DNA from: JABMNT01 sp048262655
Lineage (GTDB): Bacteria; Pseudomonadota; Alphaproteobacteria; Rhodospirillales; Casp-alpha2
NCBI GenBank assembly: GCA_048262655.1
Contig: JBLXEY010000001.1
Coordinates: 248,001 to 312,000 of the forward strand
Length of the DNA: 64,000 nucleotides
Reading direction: 5' to 3'
The notes below the pieces were generated by a model. That model did no database searches. It saw only the letters and a program-made list of their open reading frames with translations, and had not been told where the DNA came from. Shown here in pieces: positions 58,255 to 64,000 of the stretch. The translations under genes were made by a program, and so were the position numbers. Each line of letters opens with the position of its first letter. The first letter of the stretch is position 1.

Positions 58255-59978
58255 TTCACATTCTGCGCAATACCAGATGATGGTTGAATGATGGCAAGCT
58301 CAAGCATCTGTCGAACATCGTCCAACCATTTATGTTCTTGTTTACCAAATGCATCGCCGGCACCGACCCAGATTGTGATTATAGCGTTGTAGGAGTCGTT
58401 TGATTTGTTAAAGGGTAACATCCAGTAGTTCCCCCTCGTTTTAAGAGCTTCAGGCGCTTCTGTTAACCAACACTCCATTGGTGCAGGCGCGCGAGCACTA
58501 TCGATCCCATGGCGCTTGGAAACAGCCTCCGTAATCAAATCAACAATTTTGTATTCATCTAGTCTCTTGCGACTTTCTAGTGTTCCATTGATTGCATCAA
58601 ACAAATGAAATGTTGCTCCAGATCGAAAATAAACACCAACTTCACTCCCCGGTCTTAGTTTATCAATAACACCCAGAGCATATGACACGATTTCATGGAT
58701 GGGTTTACCCTCAATGATTTGGGCCATCACTTTTTTATTGGTTGTGGCGAGTACATCGCTTCTAATTTGCGATGTGACATCCTCAAAAACACCCTGATAT
58801 CCGTCAAATTCGCCCTTGTTATCAAAAATCGGCACACCGCTATTCAAATGCCACTCCAAGCGACCTTCAGAACCATCAACAACACATGTTAATAAATCGT
58901 GGAAGGGGTTATGAGCGTTCAGGATGTCTTGAATTTCCTTGGCTCCTTTATTAGCCCAATCCGCTTTTGTCGCAAATCTCTCCCAAAACCGCATGCCTAT
59001 TACCTGACTTTCAGGTCGCGGCAAAAATGGCCTGCATCCATTCGAGAACCAGGTGTATCGAAAATCACGGTCAATCGTCCAGCTGCCGTCGGCAGCCAGA
59101 CTAACAACTCTCCGCAATCGGTCCTCACTTCTCCGCAACGATTCCAGAATTTCCCGGCGGTCGGTCACGTCTCGCCCGCTGCCAAAGTAGCCTTTAAACA
59201 CGCCGTTACTGTCGAAGATCGGGTTTCCATTGGTCGCGCACCAGACTTCCTTGTCTTTTTGCACGCTGACTCGATAAATAAAATTCCGAAACGGGCGGTG
59301 CGCCTCTAATTCTTCTTTGTGTTGCGCCATTTGCTGCCGCTCATGGGCGTTTGAGGGGCGGTGAAAATCCCAACGTTTTTTACCTATCCTTGAATTATGC
59401 GAGACTTGCAAATGAGGCGCGTGGCTTTCTGAAAGCCATGCAAAGCGATGATTGCTATCGGTTTCCCAAAACCAGTCCGCCGACACCTCTGCAAAGTCTT
59501 TAAAGCGACTTAATCGCTCCTGTAGTACGTCATAACTCTCTGTATGGGTCTGCGCGTTAAGAAGGTTACCATACTGATCAGCACAGTAATCAACAGCCTC
59601 GGTAATCGCATCTTCAAAATGCGGAGTAAAAAACAAAACCCACCGACGTCGATCAACCGGGTCGTTTTTCTTTTCAACAATCTCCCAACTTTCGAGTCGG
59701 TGAATATAACGGATAACTGCTGATTTAGAGACATCAATAGACGAGTAAATATCCGAGACAGAAATGCGAGACCTGGAAAACAACCCCCTGCATAAAAAAT
59801 AGATAATCTCCCAAGTCGCTTTCGATAAAGCTCCATGACCATTCGCCCTAACGTAATCAGAAACCCTTTCCTGAAAACACGCAACAATTTGACAGTCGCG
59901 ATAGAGGTAATGCTCGATGATATAATCGATTACCGCCTTACGCGTATCTATGCGTTCTTTTGCGAGTTCGTCAGCCAA
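58251..59978 (-). CDS. MarR-type HTH, PAS, PAS, GAF-like regulator
   Basis: 575 residues. Residues about 50-125 are a MarR-type winged helix (IIYFLCRGLFSRSRISVSDIY, DVSKSAVIRYIHRLESWEIV then KNDPVDRRRWVLFFT). Two PAS domains follow (FAEVSADWFWETDSNHRFAW ... GYFGSGRDVTDRREI at 160-285 and VVSLAADGSWTIDRDFRYTWF ... GYQGVFEDVTSQI at 290-400), then a GAF-like region (MAQIIEGKPIHEIVSYALGVI ... FHLFDAING). There is no kinase, GGDEF or receiver part. It may sense redox state, ligand or haem and control the convergent AOR-ThiS operon or the creatininase gene downstream of its direction. Confidence 0.78.
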   Translation of the reverse strand: MADELAKERIDTRKAVIDYIIEHYLYRDCQIVACFQERVSDYVRANGHGALSKATWEIIYFLCRGLFSRSRISVSDIYSSIDVSKSAVIRYIHRLESWEIVEKKNDPVDRRRWVLFFTPHFEDAITEAVDYCADQYGNLLNAQTHTESYDVLQERLSRFKDFAEVSADWFWETDSNHRFAWLSESHAPHLQVSHNSRIGKKRWDFHRPSNAHERQQMAQHKEELEAHRPFRNFIYRVSVQKDKEVWCATNGNPIFDSNGVFKGYFGSGRDVTDRREILESLRRSEDRLRRVVSLAADGSWTIDRDFRYTWFSNGCRPFLPRPESQVIGMRFWERFATKADWANKGAKEIQDILNAHNPFHDLLTCVVDGSEGRLEWHLNSGVPIFDNKGEFDGYQGVFEDVTSQIRSDVLATTNKKVMAQIIEGKPIHEIVSYALGVIDKLRPGSEVGVYFRSGATFHLFDAINGTLESRKRLDEYKIVDLITEAVSKRHGIDSARAPAPMECWLTEAPEALKTRGNYWMLPFNKSNDSYNAIITIWVGAGDAFGKQEHKWLDDVRQMLELAIIQPSSGIAQNVN

Positions 59979-60035
59979 GATGAATTACCATGCTCAATGA
60001 GTTTCAGATTGTGCAACAGTTCTCTGCTCTTCAGA

Positions 60036-60794
60036 TTAATCAGATGACAGAAAATTTTTGTAGATTTCCCCAATACCACTTACCGATGCCTCAAATAGTT
60101 CCTCTCCAATTTCTGCCGTCGCCAAGGTCGGGTCCGACCCAATACGCCCATCAGGAAAGCGCCGTCGATAGTCATCAGCATCGTATATGGGGCCTTCTGG
60201 TGCTATTCTTGGCAACAAGTGATCTTGTCGAATTCGAGCCGCATCTTCAGGATAGCCATAATAAGTTAGCGCTACTTCTGAGGCTGTTGCGTGACTGCCC
60301 TCCGCTTCGGCAAAATACTTCTTCGAAATACCCTTAATCGCGTCTCCATTCCACCAGTTTTCGACATGACAGCGAACAGAAGGTCGATTTACACCGGCTT
60401 TTCCAAGGCTGCTTTCTGCATAAATTTCAGAGAAAGCCGCATTTAACGTCGCAATATTTCCACCATGTCCATTTAAAAAGAAGAACCTGTCAAAACCATG
60501 ACAAGTTAAAGAATTAATGATGTCACATACCATCGCGATCATCGTCGTTGGACGCAAGGTTATTGAGCCTGAAAACCCAAGGTGATGTTGTGCCATACCG
60601 ATACTGATCGTCGGCGCGACCATTACCCCCAGCCGGTCGCCGATTTCATCGGCCAGAAGTTCCGGGCACAAAGCGTCTGTGCCAATAAATCCGGTTGGAC
60701 CATGTTGTTCGGTTGAGCCGACAGGGATGATTATGCCTGTACTGGTTTTCAAATACTCATCAACTTCTGGCCATGCACATAACTGTAACTTCAT
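60036..60794 (-). CDS. Creatininase family amidohydrolase
   Basis: 252 residues of the creatininase/FAPy deformylase family. Metal ligands: Glu and His in PVGSTEQHGPTGFIGTD plus Asp, His in FFLNGHGGNIATLNAAF and Glu in EGSHATASEVALTYYGYP. The family hydrolyses creatinine, mycofactocin precursors (MftE) or formamidopyrimidines; the closest reading here is a general creatininase-type amidohydrolase. Its start lies 50 nt downstream of the mnmC stop, in the same direction. The regulator gene at 58251-59978 begins 57 nt further on. Confidence 0.88.
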   Translation of the reverse strand: MKLQLCAWPEVDEYLKTSTGIIIPVGSTEQHGPTGFIGTDALCPELLADEIGDRLGVMVAPTISIGMAQHHLGFSGSITLRPTTMIAMVCDIINSLTCHGFDRFFFLNGHGGNIATLNAAFSEIYAESSLGKAGVNRPSVRCHVENWWNGDAIKGISKKYFAEAEGSHATASEVALTYYGYPEDAARIRQDHLLPRIAPEGPIYDADDYRRRFPDGRIGSDPTLATAEIGEELFEASVSGIGEIYKNFLSSD

Positions 60795-60844
60795 ATGGTT
60801 CCTCTATTCTTATCTGCGTCATTTGTTCTCGATGTGATGAAAGT

Positions 60845-62773
60845 CTAACGCCGTTTTAACTGACGTACCAGAAAACGTGCGGGATGCACCAAATCGTGAA
60901 CTGATTTTGAAACAGGCATTGCGCCACCCATGATCTCGGCTGCCAGTATTTGAGCCAATAAGGGTGCCAGGGCAAACCCTCTGGACCCAAGCGCACTTAG
61001 GACATACAGGCCTGGTGTGTAGGTTGCAGAGGGATAGGCGTACGCGGGTTTCCCATGGCGCAAGTCGCTATAATCCGCATTATAAGAAGCAGAATTGAAC
61101 ACGGGCCCAACAACCGGCAAATGGTCCGTTGTTGTTGTTCTGAGGGTTGCTCGACCACCAACGACAGGCCCTTCGAAGAACTTCATCAGTTCCGGCAAGC
61201 GATGCTGGATATGATCACGATTTTCCTGATCGTCCGACGCGGTCAAGTTCTTCCAAGCCGTTGAACTGAAATCAAGCCACTGTTGATAAGTAGCCCCCAG
61301 AATATGATACCTCTCGCGACCATTTGTTAAGGCAGGCGTCATATAGCCGCCATAGGAAAGCCCGACATTAAGGGCGGAAGAGTGTTCTGATGGTGCAACA
61401 AAACTGATCTGCCCCCGCTTCCCATACAGCGGAAGATCGCAACTTTCACATAGGTCTGCCGCCGCATGACCGTTCGCCAGAACAACTCCGTCAACAGTGG
61501 TCAAACTCTGATTATTCTTTCCAAGAACGCTCCATTGGCCATCGTGATTTACCAACCGAGAAACCGTGGCTCCGAAAATGGTGGTTGTGTCTTTGAGCAT
61601 TGCTCGGCATATCGCTGTCGGATTTATCGTGCCGGCTTGGGGGAACCATGTCGCCACCTGATTGAGCTCCAAGCCAGATATTTCGGCAACCTCCTTTTGG
61701 TTGACGGAGCATCCAAACCCATCAGGAAGGCCACCTGCATCAAGCCAGTCACCGTGGCGGCCCAGAAACGCAGGATCACGACCAAATGACAATACACCAC
61801 GATCCCCAATCCAAATCGGGTCGTCCGAACTCAAACCATCATAGTGACGCAACGCATACAAATAGGCCGACGTCTGGAGATCTTCATATGCGAAATTCCC
61901 GCCTCCAGGTCGGGGTTGCACGAGGCCGGCAGGATTCCCTGATGCTTCACCAGCCGCCGCCGAATGCTGATCGATAACCGTTACGTCAGCACCTGCTGTC
62001 TGCAGTGCCGCAGCGACACATGCACCGGAAATACCCGCACCAATGACCGCGATCGCAGGGTTTGACCCCATTGGCGTCGATCGAGCAAACCAGGGTGATG
62101 CTGTCGACTTGATTTCAGGAGCGACTTTTATGCCGCGTAAGGAGTCTCGTTTGGCACCATAGCCAGATACTTTTTCGCATTCAAAACCCGCGACACTCAA
62201 TCCATCACGCACCACCCGAGCCGACGAATAGGTTGCAACACGAGCCCCCGGCTTTGATAGTGCCCCAATGGCTTTGAGAACGTCGTTTGACCACATGTCC
62301 GGGTTACGGCTGGGTGCAAAACCATCTAGAAACCATGCATCAATGCCTGGCATCAAATCTGCCAGCATGGTTTCAACTGGCCCAAATAACAGTAAAAGTT
62401 CCACCCGCCCCTGATCTAACGGAACCAGATGATAACCGGGATGGCGGGCTGGATAGTGATTACAGAGCGCGCGGCTCAGGGCATCGAGTTCCGGATACGG
62501 CGCGTGCGCCTGTCGCAGTTGAGAACGAGTGAGCGGCGCATTCTCGATGGAAATAAAAAACAGCCGACCATTCGAAGGGCGGGTTTTCTTCCATAGATCC
62601 CATGTGGTTAAAAAATTTAGACCAGCTCCGAACCCGGTTTCAGCAATCACATACTGGCGCGGTTCCCGCCAACAATCAGGCGCTTTGATTCCAGATAAAA
62701 AAACATGACGAGTTTCGGAAATCGCATCGCGGGTAGAATAATATATATCCTTGTGTACATTTGAATAAGGCAC
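60845..62773 (-). CDS. mnmC: Bifunctional tRNA wobble-uridine modification protein MnmC
   Basis: 642 residues from a GTG at 62773. The N-terminal part is the MnmD methyltransferase (EGF-like AETGFGAGLNFLTTWDL, WFLDGFAPSRNPDMW) and the C-terminal part a DAO-type FAD oxidoreductase (AIAVIGAGISGACVAAAL, with GGRATLRTTTTDHLPVVGP and GLYVLSALGSRGFALAPLLA). Together they convert cmnm5(s2)U34 to mnm5(s2)U34. The in-frame sequence upstream of the GTG (INSPDVIWKEGG) still matches the usual PxVxWxDG start of the family. The true start is therefore probably further upstream, perhaps a CTG at about 62824 with GGGGGA eight nt before it and overlapping the stop of the upstream gene. Confidence 0.9.
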   Translation of the reverse strand: MPYSNVHKDIYYSTRDAISETRHVFLSGIKAPDCWREPRQYVIAETGFGAGLNFLTTWDLWKKTRPSNGRLFFISIENAPLTRSQLRQAHAPYPELDALSRALCNHYPARHPGYHLVPLDQGRVELLLLFGPVETMLADLMPGIDAWFLDGFAPSRNPDMWSNDVLKAIGALSKPGARVATYSSARVVRDGLSVAGFECEKVSGYGAKRDSLRGIKVAPEIKSTASPWFARSTPMGSNPAIAVIGAGISGACVAAALQTAGADVTVIDQHSAAAGEASGNPAGLVQPRPGGGNFAYEDLQTSAYLYALRHYDGLSSDDPIWIGDRGVLSFGRDPAFLGRHGDWLDAGGLPDGFGCSVNQKEVAEISGLELNQVATWFPQAGTINPTAICRAMLKDTTTIFGATVSRLVNHDGQWSVLGKNNQSLTTVDGVVLANGHAAADLCESCDLPLYGKRGQISFVAPSEHSSALNVGLSYGGYMTPALTNGRERYHILGATYQQWLDFSSTAWKNLTASDDQENRDHIQHRLPELMKFFEGPVVGGRATLRTTTTDHLPVVGPVFNSASYNADYSDLRHGKPAYAYPSATYTPGLYVLSALGSRGFALAPLLAQILAAEIMGGAMPVSKSVHDLVHPARFLVRQLKRR

Positions 62774-62816
62774 CCCGCCCTCTTTCCAAATAACATCAGG
62801 TGAATTAATCGCCCTG

Positions 62817-63887
62817 TTAACCAGAAGATGTTTCCCCCAACTGTTCTTGCCGGATTATCTTCACCAGAGCCTTAATCAGTTCACGGCCTACCTCGCCGCC
62901 ATCCCCTTTTATTTTATCTCTGAAAACGACGCGCATGGTGTCAATGTGGGCCTTCACAATTCTAATCGCCATTTCGTCCATTGAGCAGGAAAAATCCGTG
63001 ATCTCATAGAGCATTTTCCCAACGCGGGTAATTAAGGGGTAGCCAAATGTCCCGCCCTGCCCTCGTAATTCATGGGAAATTTCATTAATTTTTTCGAATG
63101 GTTTTCGTCTGCGATCCTCAGGCAAGTCGATCGCCCGGTCACAAATCTTCGACATCATCGCGAGATACTCAAGCGCCCAGTCATGAAATTCAAATGAATT
63201 ACGATCCAGTGTATCATCGGCTTCCGCAAGTGCGCGAAGAGGAACCGCTCCTTTCCCCTTAGCCCCAATACCGCCGGCTTTTTCTTTTAAGCGGTTAGGC
63301 AGACGGAAATAATAGACCTGTTTCGGGTCCTTTGGACGGACAACACGATCCGTCGAATAGACAACCGTCGCATCATCATCCGTAATTTCACGACGATCAT
63401 CCGTGTCCAGATCCTCGCTCCGCCGATGCCGGTCAGGACCAAAATAATTGCTTGTCGCGACAAACTGCCGAGGCTGGTCGATCAATTGCAAAATACGTTC
63501 GCAAACTGATCCAGCAGAAAATGGCTTGGCCAAGAATTCATTAATCCCCTGATCTCTGGCCTTTTGGACGTTTTCGTCATCGGCTGCTCCAGACATCATA
63601 ATGAAGGGTAAAAAACGATTTGGAGAGTCTTTACTCTCGCGCACCCACTTAAGAAGTAACAGGCCATCAATGGGCGACATCATTAAATCAGAAATAATAA
63701 AGTCAAAGCGGGAGCCGCCAATAGCGCCTCCGCTCTTTAATTTCTCAATGGCTTCAACACCATTTTTTGCAGTTGTCACATCACCAATTGTCAGTTGCTT
63801 GAGCACGCTCTCAAGAATTTTGCGGACATAAACGTTGTCTTCGACAAGCAAAACATTGATATGCTGAAAATTATATTCTACCGACAT
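62817..63887 (-). CDS. Response regulator receiver with HPt-like C-terminal domain
   Basis: 356 residues. Residues 1-130 are a REC domain: INVLLVEDNVYVRKILESVL, FDFIISDLMMSPIDGLLLLKW with the phosphoacceptor Asp, IMMSGAADDENV and FLAKPFSAGSV. A charged linker (FGPDRHRRSEDLDTDDRRE) follows. The C-terminal part is helical and carries an HPt-like motif, EISHELRGQGGTFGYPLI, with a phosphorylatable His in the usual HxxRGxxxxxG setting. No DNA-binding or enzymatic output is present, so the protein could pass phosphate between REC and HPt or act as a branch point. It ends 44 nt before the annotated mnmC start and is followed upstream by glnS. Confidence 0.8.
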   Translation of the reverse strand: MSVEYNFQHINVLLVEDNVYVRKILESVLKQLTIGDVTTAKNGVEAIEKLKSGGAIGGSRFDFIISDLMMSPIDGLLLLKWVRESKDSPNRFLPFIMMSGAADDENVQKARDQGINEFLAKPFSAGSVCERILQLIDQPRQFVATSNYFGPDRHRRSEDLDTDDRREITDDDATVVYSTDRVVRPKDPKQVYYFRLPNRLKEKAGGIGAKGKGAVPLRALAEADDTLDRNSFEFHDWALEYLAMMSKICDRAIDLPEDRRRKPFEKINEISHELRGQGGTFGYPLITRVGKMLYEITDFSCSMDEMAIRIVKAHIDTMRVVFRDKIKGDGGEVGRELIKALVKIIRQEQLGETSSG

Positions 63888-63915
63888 CCAACACTTTTTT
63901 TATGTTGCGCCTGCT

Positions 63916-64000
63916 TTACTTACCGGCGCTTTTTTCCTTAGCCTGAATTTTTGCCCATCCGTCACGCAATGCCATTGTTTGATTGTAAACCAATCGGTCC
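63916..64000 (-). CDS. glnS: Glutaminyl-tRNA synthetase, C-terminal end (gene continues beyond the window)
   Basis: The last 28 codons of a leftward gene read DRLVYNQTMALRDGWAKIQ followed by AKEKSAGK and a stop at 63916. The block VYNQTMALRDGWAKI corresponds to the FNRTVGLRDTWAKV end of bacterial glutaminyl-tRNA synthetases, so the rest of the gene lies beyond the window. Identification rests on this short C-terminal match. Confidence 0.65.
   Translation of the reverse strand, partial: DRLVYNQTMALRDGWAKIQAKEKSAGK

Noticed and set aside
60002..60040. TTCAG half-sites in the regulator upstream region resembling the AOR operator arms
   Set aside because: Two short direct copies of TTCAGATT, not an inverted pair, and one overlaps the creatininase stop.
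1..64000. tRNA, rRNA, insertion sequences and known riboswitches
   Set aside because: Gaps were read for cloverleaf arms, transposase signatures and typical leader structures; none was convincing.

Overview
The window looks like a mid-GC alphaproteobacterial chromosome segment, probably from a Rhodospirillales-like, possibly marine organism. This is inferred from family content: an alphaproteobacterial petABC operon, the DUF1285, DUF1491 and DUF6111 families, a MoxR/DUF58/DUF4159 operon, a CtrA-era style FlgG, MnmC and the C-terminus of a glutaminyl-tRNA synthetase. No rRNA or tRNA gene, insertion sequence or CRISPR array was found. Most of the window is ordinary core genome in short operons. 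The first 2.8 kb and the stretch from about 8.9 to 11 kb are more AT-rich and accessory-like.

Layout. 1-2.75 kb: a secreted protein cut by the window edge, two decayed pirin remnants that share a 104-nt direct repeat and bracket an orphan membrane protein, and an unknown ORF. 2.8-8.75 kb: single metabolic genes (flavin reductase, methyltransferase-like protein, aldo/keto reductase, VOC protein), two exported EF-hand proteins, an MFS carrier and a Rid-family protein. 8.9-12 kb: an unknown small protein, a HTH/PAS-like regulator translationally coupled to an acyltransferase-like protein, and an EEP hydrolase. 12-20 kb: an orphan flgG and a four-gene Bat-like operon. 20-27.2 kb: NUDIX, CCA-adding enzyme, SGNH hydrolase, PilZ, panE, hutD-like, hemF and trmL. 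27.4-30.2 kb: petABC (cytochrome bc1) closed by a clear terminator. 30-36.3 kb: GNAT, PhyH dioxygenase, alpha/beta hydrolase, aldolase-dehydrogenase fusion, alpha-carbonic anhydrase and a SPOR lipoprotein. 36.3-40 kb: a five-gene operon around methylthioadenosine salvage (mtnP, mtnA). 40-47.8 kb: envelope and redox proteins, including the most unusual gene of the window. 48-50.5 kb: malic enzyme. 50.8-56.1 kb: a type I secretion system. 56.2-60.8 kb: a tungsten/molybdenum aldehyde oxidoreductase with its own ThiS/MoaD-like protein, a MarR-PAS-PAS-GAF regulator and a creatininase-family hydrolase. 60.8-64 kb: mnmC, a REC-HPt-like signalling protein and the 3' end of glnS.

The most striking object is the 402-residue exported protein at 42230-43438. 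It joins about 190 residues of almost pure Cys-Asn-Pro-Cys repeats (46 cysteines, 12-residue period) to a C-terminal cytochrome P460-like domain with one CxxCH haem site. Second-tier items are the T1SS with a divergent ABC signature and no visible substrate, the AOR/ThiS module with a candidate operator, the HTH-PAS/acyltransferase pair, the perfect palindrome upstream of the Rid gene, and the rearranged pirin remnants.
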